Part shown: one piece after another, positions 53,866-64,000 of the stretch
Numbering within the stretch: the stretch's first letter is position 1
Layout: every line of letters begins with the position of its first letter
DNA from: Oidiodendron maius Zn
Lineage: Eukaryota > Ascomycota > Leotiomycetes > Myxotrichaceae
Direction: 5' to 3'
NCBI GenBank assembly: GCA_000827325.1
Contig: KN832878.1
Span: forward strand, 186,001-250,000
Length of the DNA: 64,000 bases
Translations under genes and position numbers: made by a program
The notes under the pieces: generated by a model
What the model saw: the letters and a program-made list of their open reading frames with translations, nothing else
Told to the model about the DNA's origin: nothing
The model's database searches: none

Positions 53866-55383
53866 ATGCTGCGGTCCTGTTCGCAGAATAGGCTATCGTC
53901 CTTCAGGCTAGTCAGAGCAGGATATCAAGCGGTTACACACTGGCGACAGCTGCAGACAGCGCCAGCTCAGACCACTCCCCCATGGCGACCAGCATCGGTC
54001 TTGGACGAGTACGTCCTGGCAATTCAGGAGTGATGGTCAGATACTGACAAGCACAGATGGGTTGCGAAGGAGGCGCGGCCGATTAGTCTGAGGCAACTCA
54101 TGGTATTTGGGCGCTCGCTGACGGAGTCGAGGCTGATCAGTTCCGCGAACTATGTGCGGACTGAGCTCCCCACCAGGTTGGTTCCCTTGGGCCTGAAATA
54201 GGAATGCATGTAATACTGACCAGTGTGCTCTAGACTGGCACACCGTATTCGCGATATGCAAACATTGCCCTATGTCGTCGTGACTAACCCGAACTTCTCT
54301 ATCGTGTATGAGCTCTACTACAAGGCATTTGAGAGCCTGAGGCGTGTACCAGAGATCAAGACGCTGGATGATAATGACGAGTTTTGCAAGAAGATCAGCC
54401 AGACGCTGCGGGAACACCTAGCGGTTATCCCCAAGCTTGCTATGGGGGTTCTGGAATGTCGAGACCTCATGAAGCCAGAGGACATGGACAAATTTATGAA
54501 TACTGTTCTTCGTTCAGTATGTATATTCCAGCCCTGTTGTACTACTGTATTGAACAATTTTCCCCTAATCATCTCTCAGCGTATATCTCGCCGAACGATA
54601 GCCGAACAGCACCTCGCCCTGACCGAGACCTTCAAATCACCCTGGCACTTTCCCGACGCGAAGCCCACGGAGTCCGAGTTTGTAGGAGAAGTATTTCTCA
54701 AATGCAATGCCAAAGAAGTCGTCTCCCGCTGCGGGAAACAAGTCCAGGCCCTCGCGGGAGCCGCCTACGGGCCCTCCACTATCCTCCCCGAGATCAAACT
54801 CGAAGGTCATCTCGATGCTACCTTCCCCTACATTCTCAACCACCTGGAATACATCATCGGCGAGCTCTTGCGCAACTCCATCCAAGCCATCGTTGAGAAG
54901 CAGAAGCAAGGGCCTTCTCCGCCCTCAACCCCTCCCCCAATCGAAGTCACCGTCTGCGAAGCACCCCAGCACGTCATCATCCGTGTGTCCGACCAGGGAG
55001 GCGGCATCCCTCGCGACATCCTACCCTACCTCTGGTCCTTCAGCAAAGGGCCCCGAAGCCACCAGCGCTTGGAAAACCTAAACCAAGTCCCTAAGATGGC
55101 TGCCACGCTGCAGGAGGTCCGCGTTGACGACATTCCGGCTGAGTCATCCTCTCCGCCCTCTTCCTCAACGCACGACAGCTCCTTAGCTTCGCTCTCCAGT
55201 CGTCCCCCGAATCTGCGCCTCGGAATGGGTCTTCCACTGAGTAGGGTATATGCAGAATACTGGGCAGGCAGTCTAGAGCTTCATAGTTTGGAAGGATACG
55301 GTGTAGATGCCTTCCTTCAGATCTCGAAGTTGGGGAATAAGAATGAGCAGTTGACTACGCGGGCAAGCATGGATGCCGTTTGA
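53866..55383 (+). CDS. Mitochondrial protein kinase (pyruvate/branched-chain dehydrogenase kinase family), 449 aa, 4 exons
   Basis: GHKL-type serine kinases of this family phosphorylate and switch off the E1 of mitochondrial 2-oxoacid dehydrogenases. Exons are 53866-54008, 54057-54176, 54234-54516 and 54580-55383, 450 codons with stop. An Arg-rich, acid-poor N-terminus fits a mitochondrial presequence. The helical regulatory domain carries SLRQLMVFGRSLTESRLISS and ELPTRLAHRIRDMQTLPY. The ATP-binding half shows the N-box ELLRNSIQAIVE, the G1 box DQGGGIPRD and the G2 box GMGLPLSRVYAEYWAGSLEL. Between G1 and G2 a Ser/Pro-rich insertion of about 60 residues lengthens the ATP lid. Pyruvate versus branched-chain specificity is not clear. 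Confidence 0.9.
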
Positions 55384-55776
55384 GCTACTTATATTGCATT
55401 TTCGGAGTTTAAGGTATTGGGAGTATTATCTTTATCTCAGAGATAATTGCATATGAGCGATTTTTTTGGCGCATGGCGTTGTCTATTTCGTGGTCACGTG
55501 CGCAGATGACAATGTCCGTGAGAAGCTTGAATTACATCGTGGCTAAAGCTAGGGAGAAAAGAGAAGCTCCATCATCAGGCCAGCTAGGAATTAGGCGACC
55601 TGCTAATAAAATAAATCATAACTGCGACGCGGACACACAGAACAAAAGAGGAAAATGGAATGTGTTGCCATCAAACTGCTCGCAACCCATACCCAAATTT
55701 TGTGCTTTTTCCACTCGTTCCCGATTAACAATTCCACAAAACTTGACACCTTGGGGGGTAAGAGAATAGGCACAGT
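55384..55776. other. Convergent 3' spacer, kinase and cdc12
   Basis: Gap of 393 bp between converging genes. Nothing else recognised. Confidence 0.5.
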
Positions 55777-57101
55777 TTAGCGGCGGCCATGGCTGCGGAT
55801 GGCACTGCCCTGCATCTGCTCGAGCTCTTGCTCCAGGGACTTAATGGCGGCGTGAGTGCTCTCGAGGTCTTTGTTGAGGCGGTCGCGCTCGCTGATGAGC
55901 TTCTGCTCCCACTGCCTGAACCGGTGCTCCTCGATCTTGACCTGCTCGGTGAACCTCTTCCGCAGGCTCTCCTCCTCCTCCTTGAATTTGGGGTTGTCGA
56001 GTTTCCTCGGCCGGGCCTCGCCAAATTTCCGGGTCTCCATCTGCGAGGCGCGGTAGGCCTCGTAGTGCTGTTCTTCGGTCGTGTGGATCAGGTCAAGCAT
56101 GTGTGTCCGGATGAGGATGGAACGCAGCTTCTTGAAGTCGCAGTGATCCTCGTTCTCAACTTCGGCAACACCCCACGAGTATTGGCGGCCCTTGACAATG
56201 CGGCCGTCACTGGTCTTGACGTCCTTCTCGGAGCCAATGACGGCGAATGGCATGGCTGCCATTAGGCTGCGCGCGTGCTGGGCAGCGGCCTCATCATCCT
56301 CCTCGACGGGTGGTGTGTAGATCTTAATTCCTTGAGCCTCGATGACAGCCCGGATCTGTGAACGTTTTAGTATTTTTCATTTAGACCGCTTTTTGAGCTC
56401 CTCACTCTTTGCTTGTAGCGAGCCAGGTCGGCTGGGCTCAGAGTATCTGCCTTCGCAACAACGGGTATCAGGTTGACTCTGGAGCTCAGTCTCTTCATCA
56501 CCTCGATATCAAGGGGCTTCAGAGTGTGGCCAGTAGGTCTGATGAAGTACAAGCAAGCGTGGACACGGAGGTCAATCTTGTCAGCACGGCGCGGTTGTTG
56601 CTCTTGGAGCATGTAGGACTCATGCTGGTCGTCCAAAAATTCGATGATGGGCATCCACGAGTCGCGGTTGTTGACATAGTCGCCGAAGCCTGGGGTATCA
56701 ATAACAGTCAAACGAACTGCGAATTAAATTAAATGTCAGTGACCGCTAATTCGAAATGTCACATTTGTAGATATATACCCTTAAAGAACTTCTCCTCCAA
56801 CTCGGCTTTGGTAATCTCGATCTCAACGGTCTTGTCAATCTGCTTGGCATGTCTGCGCTTGTGGTCTGCGTAGTTCTTGATTGTGGTCGAGAAGAGGGTA
56901 TTTATGAAGGTCGTCTTTCCCAGCCCAGATTCTCCCGCAACCTAAATACTATCAGCACACAACCTACGCAGTCAATTTACTGATGGATATGCCTACCATG
57001 ATAGTAAAGGCGGCACCTCTCTTTGCGACAATCTTGTGCCGCTGGTTTGGCAGATTCGCAATCCCAATGGGGGACGCGCTTTCCGCAGTTGGGGGAGCCA
57101 T
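55777..57101 (-). CDS. cdc12: Septin Cdc12, 385 aa, 4 exons
   Basis: A GTP-binding filament protein of the septin collar at septa, branches and hyphal tips. Exons in coding order are 57101-56997, 56941-56779, 56716-56406 and 56355-55777, 386 codons with stop. The P-loop GESGLGKTTFINTLF follows the N-terminal SPIGIANLPNQRHKIV. DTPGFGDYVNNRDSW is the G3 region and AKADTL is the G4 motif. The septin unique element around RQYSWGVAEVENEDHCDF is present. A C-terminal coiled coil (about 300-378) is rich in Glu and Arg. The start region and the short coiled-coil tail fit the Cdc12 group rather than Cdc3, Cdc10 or Cdc11. Divergent from pwp2 across 320 bp. Confidence 0.94.
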
Positions 57102-57421
57102 TGTAGGGATGAGGCTGGAGCGAGGTGGTGATCAATGGAGAACGGAGCTGCTGATACAATCAAGAGCAATTGGGCTGCAACAGATGAAGCGGCTGTTCAG
57201 GAGGTCGAGTGAGCGGTGGTAGAGAATTCGGAGGTTGAATATCTGCCCCTGGATTATTGTTTCTCGCTTGAACCTGGGGATCCAGAAAAGGGATGGACGC
57301 TAAATTGGTGTGCCGCTAGCGGATTAATAGTTCTTCCATGTTAGAGGCGAGAGCAGACCCAAAAAGAAAAAAAGTCCCACCAGAGATCTGGAGCATAAAA
57401 GATGTCAGTTCAACGGTAACC
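57102..57421. promoter_or_regulatory. Compact divergent promoter, cdc12 and pwp2
   Basis: Only 320 bp separate the two start codons, so the two genes must share promoter DNA. No specific site recognised. Confidence 0.5.
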
Positions 57422-60206
57422 ATGAAGACGGAGTTCAAGGTGCGAGAAACTTCAATTCGGTACTTTCGAGATAATATGCTCACGACCTATACAGTTCTCC
57501 AACCTTCTAGGGACTGTCTATAGTCAGGGAAACCTGCTCTTCAGTCCTGATGGGACTTGTCTATTCTCCCCAGTTGGGAACAGAGTGACAGTTTTCGACT
57601 TGGTAAAGTAAGTCTAGCCTTAGTCTAATTTGAAGATTGATATCTAACATTGGCCTAGCAACACATCACATACCCTCCCCCTTGCGCACCGAAAGAATAT
57701 TGCACGGCTCAGTCTCACGCCGCGGGGTAATCTCCTCCTCTCCGTTGACGAGGACGGCCAGGCGATATTAACCAATATTCCCCGAAGAATTACCCTTCAT
57801 CACTTTTCCTTTAAATCCCCCGTCTCCGCACTTGCGTTCTCTCCCTCGGGACGTCACTTCGCAGTCGGGGTTAGGCGGCAAATAGAAGTATGGCATACGC
57901 CTTCAACACCAGATCAGAATGCGGAAGGGGAATTAGAATTCGCCCCTTTTGTCCGACATAGAGTATATAACGGGCATCATGATGTTGTGCAGAGACTCGA
58001 GTGGTCCAGCGATTCGCGATTCTTCCTCAGCGCGTCCAAGGATCTAACGGCTCGGATATGGAGTTTAGACCCGGAAGAGGAGTTTGTGCCAACAACATTG
58101 GCAGGGCATAGGGAAGGCGTCTTGGGTGCTTACTTTTCAAAAGATCAAGAGACCATATACACAATCAGCAAGGATGGGGCAGTCTTTCGGTGGGTGTATT
58201 TACGGGATCCAAATGCGCCGGAACCATCAGATGACGAGATGGAAGATGTGGATGACGACACGCATATGCGATGGAGGATCGCGGAACGACATTATTTCCT
58301 GCAGAATAATGCAAAAGTAAACTGCGTAGCATATCATGCGGAGTCAAATTTGCTGGTGGCAGGATTCTCAAACGGCGTTTTCGGCCTCTACGAAATGCCG
58401 GAATTTAATATGATACACACGCTCAGCATCTCTCAGAACAACATCGATTTCGTCACGATTAACAAAACTGGCGAGTGGCTAGCCTTTGGCGCCTCAAAAT
58501 TGGGGCAGCTTTTGGTCTGGGAGTGGCAGTCGGAGTCATATATATTAAAGCAGCAGGGTCACTTTGACTCGATGAATGCGCTGGTGTACTCCCCTGATGG
58601 ACAAAAGATCGTGACGACTGCCGATGACGGGAAGATAAAAGTATGGGATGTGAAGTCGGGCTTCTGCATCGTCACCTTCACAGAGCACACGAGCGGGGTT
58701 ACGGCATGTGAGTTTGCAAAACAGGGCAATGTCCTCTTTACATCGAGTCTCGACGGGTCCATCAGAGCATGGGACTTGATCAGGTATCGAAACTTCAGGA
58801 CCTTCACAGCTCCAACACGCCTTTCGTTCTCCTGCCTAGCTGTAGATCCTAGTGGCGAGGTGGTTTGTGCAGGATCCATCGACTCTTTCGATATCCACAT
58901 CTGGTCTGTCCAGACGGGTCAGCTACTAGACCGGTTGGCCGGACATGAAGGGCCAGTATCGTCGCTGGCGTTTGCGCCAGACGGTGGTGTTGTCGTGAGT
59001 GGAAGTTGGGATCGCACAGTTCGAATATGGACGGTCTTCGACCGCACGCAGACGAGCGAGCCACTCCAGCTTCAAGCTGACGTTCTCGATGTTGCCTTCC
59101 GACCGGACTCGAAGCAGCTCGCCGTATCCACTCTCGATGGTCAGCTAACATTCTGGTCCGTGTCCGAAGCGCTACAGCAGTCAGGCGTGGATGGGCGGCG
59201 AGACGTTTCTGGTGGCCGTAAGATCACGGATCGCCGAACCGCCGCCAATGCTTCTGGGACGAAGAGCTTCAGCACCATCCGGTACAGCTCGGACGGTACC
59301 TGCGTGCTCGCAGCCGGGAATAGCAAATACATCTGCTTGTATTCCGTCTCCTCGCTCGTCCTGTTGAAGAAGTTCACTGTTAGCATAAACTTGTCTCTGT
59401 CGGGAACACAGGAATTCCTGAACAGCAAGTTCATGACCGAGGGCGGCCCAGTGGGTCTCATCGATGATCAAGGGGAGGCATCGGACTTGGAAGACCGCAT
59501 CGATCGCTCACTCCCAGGATCAAAGCGAGGGGGGGATCCCTCTGCTCGTAAACGCATACCCGAGGTTAGGGTGACTGGAGTGGCATTCTCTCCTGCGGGC
59601 AGGTCATTTTGCGCAGCGTCGACAGAAGGATTATTGATCTATAGCCTGGACACCCTGCCGCTCTTTGACCCCATCGATCTCGACCTGGCGGTCACACCCG
59701 CGTCGACGCTCCACGTGCTGCAGAAGGAGAAGGATTACCTGAAAGCCCTGGTCATGGCTTTCCGCCTGAACGAGGCACCCTTGATCCGGACAGTGTTCGA
59801 GGGCATTCCGCCGAGCAGCATCGGACTGGTCGTGAGCGAGCTGCCCACTGTCTACCTCCAGCGGCTACTCCGCTTCGTGGCCAAACAGGCGGAGGACTCG
59901 CCGCACCTCGAGTTCTGCCTTCTGTGGATCCAGGCGATCCTCGTCTCGCACGGCCGCTGGGTCAGCGAGAATAAAGGCTCCGTCGAAGCCGAGCTGCGGA
60001 CAGTGAGTCGTGCGGTCGCGAAGATCAGGGACGAGCTGAGGAGGCTAGCCGACGAGAACGTATTCACAATCGATTACCTCCTGTCCCAACCTCCTCCAGG
60101 CAAAGGAGTTGGCAGTTCAGGGGAGCAAAAATCCATTACTGGTGGAGATGTTCAGATCCTGGATGACGAGGATGATGACGATGCGGAGTGGATAGGTTTA
60201 GATTAA
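57422..60206 (+). CDS. pwp2: U3 snoRNP/UTP-B component Pwp2, 892 aa, 3 exons
   Basis: A WD40 scaffold of the small-subunit processome needed for early 18S rRNA processing in the nucleolus. Exons are 57422-57439 (18 nt, MKTEFK), 57495-57607 and 57659-60206 (introns 55 and 51 nt), 893 codons with stop. Two tandem beta-propellers are built from about 13 WD repeats, for example LEWSSDSRFFLSASKDLTAR and LVYSPDGQKIVTTADDGKIK. The C-terminal Utp12 domain runs from about VMAFRLNEAPLIRTVFEG through LLRFVAKQAEDSPHLEFCLL. The acidic end DDEDDDDAEWIGLD is typical of Pwp2. The tiny first exon is supported by the conserved join EFK-FSNLLGTVY. Confidence 0.95.
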
Positions 60207-60850
60207 GATACCAATCCGACATGTCAGACAATTCTGTCCCAATCAGCTCACATCAACCCCCTTTCCTTCAATCTTCACACATCGGAGTTCGCGTTGTCTA
60301 GTGATCGACGTTACTTTAATGCGAGTTTTGCGTGGCGTCGGTCAGACGGCAAAAAGTTGTCCCAAGGCACAACGCGCACATGGTTAGTGCCATTTTTAGG
60401 ACCCTAGAGATTTTGACCTAAAAAGCTTGTTTGGTTTACCAAAGCATGAAGGATATGCTTTCGTATACGATGAGTGCCGTACGCTTAACCCCATCTATGG
60501 GTCCAGAGAAGTCTTCGCCTCTCAGCTCGCACTCCGTAATTTTGCCTGTGGTCCAGGAAGGCAACCTCACCCGAGATTCAGCTCGGCCGAAGGCCTTGTC
60601 ATGTCGGCCCAGGAGTCACTCCAAGACAGATTGAGTTTTGCACTGAATGGAGATAGAATCAGTGTTATACGATATTGGTCCTCTTCTCATTGCTAAGCAA
60701 GAACTTTTCTATTACTTCGTGGTGGAAATTCAGGCATTGGGTATTAGCCATCTCAATCATTCCATCTCAAATCACATAATTTCTTAACCCAAGGCCCTCC
60801 CAAAACTCCCAAGCTTAAATAGATCAAAAGTCAAAACTCTTTCCTACTAT
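60207..60850. other. Convergent spacer, pwp2 and a small membrane-protein gene
   Basis: About 640 bp. Short plus-strand frames near 60430-60696 have no recognisable content. Nothing else seen. Confidence 0.4.
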
Positions 60851-61252
60851 TCAGGCATCATTCCTAACGGCTACACTTCCCTTGGTACTCCCATCATCTC
60901 TCACAAGCGTATTCTGACTTGTCCCACGCCCCCTTCTCCCCCACCACCACCTCCTCTGCTCCTTCTCAACTTGCATCGTGACTTTGCTTCCATCCTCTCC
61001 GACCTCCAGCTCTGGCTGGGGTGTCTCCTTCCTGTCCCGCCAGCAGGTGAAATAGACCATCGCGAGGCATAGGAGCAGGAAGAGCACGCTACAAGTCACG
61101 GCGAGGGCGATGGCCCCACCGGTCGAGAGTGTGCTGTTGTGGGAAGAGTTGGACGTGTCGGTAGGGTGTGGGCTGGTGGAATCGGGGCCTAAGAGAGAGT
61201 CGGGGGCCATGGTGCGTTTTACGACCTCGGCGAGACGGGGACTGACAATCAT
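60851..61252 (-). CDS. Hypothetical single-pass membrane protein, 133 aa
   Basis: I recognise no family. A Ser/Thr-rich N-terminal half carries two possible N-glycosylation sites (NSSHNST). One long hydrophobic helix follows (about 46-68, IALAVTCSVLFLLLCLAMVYF), with a WRDRK stop-transfer sequence behind it. The C-terminal half is polar and charged, with a WWWGRRGRG stretch. There is no cleavable signal peptide. The layout resembles small plasma-membrane proteins with a glycosylated outer stub. Single exon starting at an ATG. Confidence 0.5.
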   Translation of the reverse strand: MIVSPRLAEVVKRTMAPDSLLGPDSTSPHPTDTSNSSHNSTLSTGGAIALAVTCSVLFLLLCLAMVYFTCWRDRKETPQPELEVGEDGSKVTMQVEKEQRRWWWGRRGRGTSQNTLVRDDGSTKGSVAVRNDA

Positions 61253-62676
61253 TTTGAAGGTGTTTACTGAGGATGTGCTTTTGAGTGTCGGTATGATGGT
61301 TGCGTGGTGATGGTGATAGTGTTGGCGATATCAGTCAACTTTAGGAATATCTTGACTTCTCAAATGACTCTCAAGGCCAGACGTGTTATTAATCAGAAAT
61401 CACTTTCTCACAAAACTCCAACATAAACAAACGAGGCAGCGCCGGCTTATATACCCAATGTCATGTCAACCTGACCATCAGTCACAGCACCACTCGGGCG
61501 AACAACCCTCCCATCTGACAACTTCGCCTATTCCGCGCCTCGACTCATAGCCCTATGTCCACCCCCTGGGCCCCCTACCCCAGAACTGGGGTCGGCCAGA
61601 TGAGCCTGACCAACATCGGAATTCCCAAGGCCCTCCTATCACATAACTCACCCTTCAGCATCCGCCAAATATAAGCCTCCAACTCGCTGCACGCACCGTC
61701 ACGGCAGGGCTTCTGGAATCCCAAGGCTTAGCAATATGTCTACTTCACATACAGGCGTGGTATGCCTGCGACGCCTCAGCCGGTGTAAATTTAGCGTTGT
61801 TGGCACGATCCGTGGTGGCTGTGGTTGGCTGTTTCACCCTTACTGCCAGAAAGTGGTTACTGTGAAAAATGGGTTACTGTTACTTAGACTGGCCGCCTGA
61901 GTCAATTACGCGAATTTCGGTGTCAGGCATCATCGTGATTAAGTGCGACAACTCGTCCCGTGGTCGGAATCGGAGTTGGGATGTACGCCGAGATGTTTTG
62001 GGACGCCGGTGATGCGTAATGCAAGATACGCGCCTGGACGTATTAGAAAGACGAGTATTATTAATGAAGAGAGGAGAATTTAGGAAGTGATTGACCAGAT
62101 GTGATGGGAGGTATGTTAAAGTGTTTGAAAAAGTCAATTGCGATCCTATGGCGCTTGGTGGCAACATCTCCTCGGGAAAAAAACATTGTACCTAAACATT
62201 TGAAAAAGAACCTCACTACTTGACATATTAATTTAATTAAATTTTGGTTATTGTTCTTCTCTAACAGTGTCAGCAAGAAGAAAAAGAAGAACGGAGATTG
62301 TTTTCTGAAGCTTCGTACTGAATATGTCGTACTCCTGCCACATATCGGACATACGCTAAGTATAGTGTTGTCGGCATGAGATATCCAGGAGTATTTGCAC
62401 AGCTCGAGTTTTCAAACAAAACTATTAGTAGTTTGAAAAATGAGTTGCAGGCGACAACGTAGTTGAGTAAAATCTACGGAGGTAAGTAAAATCCGGGAGG
62501 GGTAGTTCCCGCTGCAGCTGGGACGGGATTGGTTTTGGTGCTGTGACTCAATCTCCTACAATTTTCATATTTTCTTGATTTCATGAAATCATGGTGGTAT
62601 CTCCTGCACTAGAACCAAAAAAAAAGCCCAGATTCAACCATCGTCCAATTTCTTGACTCAGCATTTCTCAGCCTGC
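61253..62676. other. Gene-poor spacer, 1.4 kb
   Basis: Contains the small gene's promoter and the 3' end of the questin-oxidase-like gene. AT-rich around 62190-62300, where TTTGAAAAAG recurs (62122, 62200). No convincing frame, transposase fragment or RNA gene was found. Confidence 0.4.
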
Positions 62677-63979
62677 TCACAACCGCACGGGCCTATCTTC
62701 AAACTGCTCCCAGGCCTCCTCAAACCCCACACTCCTCGCCCACTTCGATCGCGGGCTCGGCGCCTCCACGCTGTCTACCACCATATTCGCGACCGTCTCC
62801 CACTGTTCTCCCTTGATCTTCGCCCAACTCTCCCCCTCGTACGGCCTCAAAACGTTCTTAGCATTCGCTATTGCGCGCCCGAACTTCACTGCATGTCCAT
62901 CATCCGCATGCACGAACAGTCGCTTGAAGACACTCTCCCAGCTTGTCTGTGAGGGATCTTTCTTCGCAGGGATGTAATTTGTGATCTCATCGGGAAGAAG
63001 AGCCGGGGCACCCTGCGAGGCGTAAATCGTGAGGTCCATGTACCCCTTAAATTTGAGCAGGCGGATCTTGGAAGCTTCAGAGAGCCAGGGCTGCGCGTTG
63101 AAGGTGGTGAAAAATATGGAGCTGTTGACGGCGTGCATGAAGTAGAAGTCGAATCTAACCTGTGATAAAAGATTAACTGACTGGTACGGCAGATTTTCGG
63201 ACGCGGGACTCGCCTGCTTGGGAGGATGCTGAGCTGTAACTGTGTAATACAATGCCGAGCTGGTCATCTCCGCTGTCTTCCTCTCCAGCTCGCCTGGAGA
63301 CACCGTCCACTGCTTCACGTGCTTGATCGTCAGCTCCGGCGCACGGTTTAAGTGGCCCAAATCCATTGCGTCTTTCAGATGCACAGATGCCATAAGCTCT
63401 TTGTCTTCCTTGATCTCGTTGAGGATCTGCAGCATCATCTTGGAACTCGGCTCTGTCGCGACTTTTTCGACTTCAAGGAGGTAGTTGCTGTCCCTGCTGT
63501 CATGCACAGCTGCCTCGGCGAGCGCCTCGGCGATTATGGCTGGCTGGCGGAATTCAATCCCAAATCCGAGGTGGATTAGTGGATGCAAGAGCCCTACGCC
63601 TGTCAGTATCCTTTCTCTATTTATGACGCGGTAACTCACCAGCAAAGGTACGAGCCAGCAGATCATCTGCTTGCTTTGTGCCCGAGAACAAGTACTCGTT
63701 CAATACGTTCTCCCATCCCTTCTTCTCCATCTCTCTCTGAAAGAAAGTCACATAATCGTGGTAGTATGTCTCCTTGCCCAAATACTTTGCGAAGTGTTCC
63801 TGGTTGGCCATGTCGGTAACGGTTCTCTCCTCGACGGGGAACTGAGGCCGCTGGTAGGCAGCATTGCGCCGGTAATGCTTCTCGATCACGGAAGCTGGAG
63901 CGCCTAGGCTGTATAGGGTAAGAAGATGGTGAACGATGTGATTGTGGAATCCTTCATCGTTGAAGAAGATGTGGTGTAT
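62677..63979 (-). CDS. Questin oxidase-like (DUF4243 family) protein, 5' end beyond the window
   Basis: The family includes AflY/GedK-type questin oxidases, which cleave an anthraquinone ring by a Baeyer-Villiger-type reaction in secondary metabolism. Many members are of unknown substrate. Two exons are in view: 63979-63640 and 63599-62677, joined across a 40-nt intron that restores TFAGVGLLHPLIHLGFGIEFR. Family blocks include HHIFFNDEGFHNHIVHHLL with clustered His residues, LYSLGAPASVIEKHYRRN, and RFDFYFMHAVNSS. The upstream boundary looks like an intron acceptor, with a CTAAC branch word at 63992-63996. So at least one more 5' exon lies outside the window. About 420 residues are visible. 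Confidence 0.82.
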
Positions 63980-64000
63980 CTTGGTCACGTGTTAGCCCGA

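Noticed and set aside
62115-62266. Possible short LTR-like fragment bounded by TGTTA and TAACA
   Set aside because: Only five-base inverted ends, no target-site duplication and no second copy in the window; chance is more likely.

Overview
The window is eukaryotic nuclear DNA from a filamentous ascomycete (Pezizomycotina; a Leotiomycete-like fungus would fit, but I cannot place it to species). The evidence is dense genes with short GT-AG introns (about 40-140 nt, often with CTAAC/CTGAC-type branch sites), a HET-domain protein, a microbial-type rhodopsin, a questin-oxidase-family gene and single-copy fungal housekeeping genes. I rebuilt exon structures by eye. For nearly all multi-exon genes the spliced length is a whole number of codons and restores family motifs across the junctions. 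No prokaryotic features, tRNA, rRNA or CRISPR were recognised, and no convincing transposon.

Layout. 0-6.2 kb: a membrane protein of unknown function, the phospholipid-gene repressor Opi1, and the AP-1 adaptor mu subunit. 6.5-8.6 kb: a HET-domain (heterokaryon incompatibility) protein sitting between conserved genes. 9-18.7 kb: V-ATPase subunit A, the Gid7/WDR26 ubiquitin-ligase subunit, ribokinase, and the Vps1 dynamin. 18.7-20.6 kb: gene-poor. 20.6-25.3 kb: an accessory-looking block of a racemase-type CoA-transferase, an FAD monooxygenase and an opsin. 26-31.4 kb: a CASTOR-like ACT-domain protein, a long gene-poor stretch and an RNA-processing CID protein. 31.8-36.7 kb: a tiny protein built from micro-exons and an inositol polyphosphate 5-phosphatase. 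37-41.4 kb: a GFA-family zinc protein, an MFS transporter and two small unknown genes. 41.6-60.2 kb: a run of core genes (Tim22, Prp45, a p24 cargo receptor, the USP7-like deubiquitinase, Sfh5, a mitochondrial protein kinase, septin Cdc12 and Pwp2). 60.2-64 kb: gene-poor, with a small single-pass membrane protein and a questin-oxidase-family gene cut by the right edge.

There is no operon logic. Themes recur, however: membrane traffic and lipids (Opi1, AP-1, Vps1, p24, Sfh5, 5-phosphatase, V-ATPase), RNA and ribosome work (Prp45, CID protein, Pwp2), and protein turnover (Gid7, Ubp15). The most unusual observations are an opsin that keeps its retinal lysine but has lost the cytoplasmic proton donor and helix-F pocket residues, an unrecognised two-exon 83-residue gene, a gene opening with three micro-exons of 9, 14 and 20 nt, and a p24 gene with three competing last-exon acceptors.
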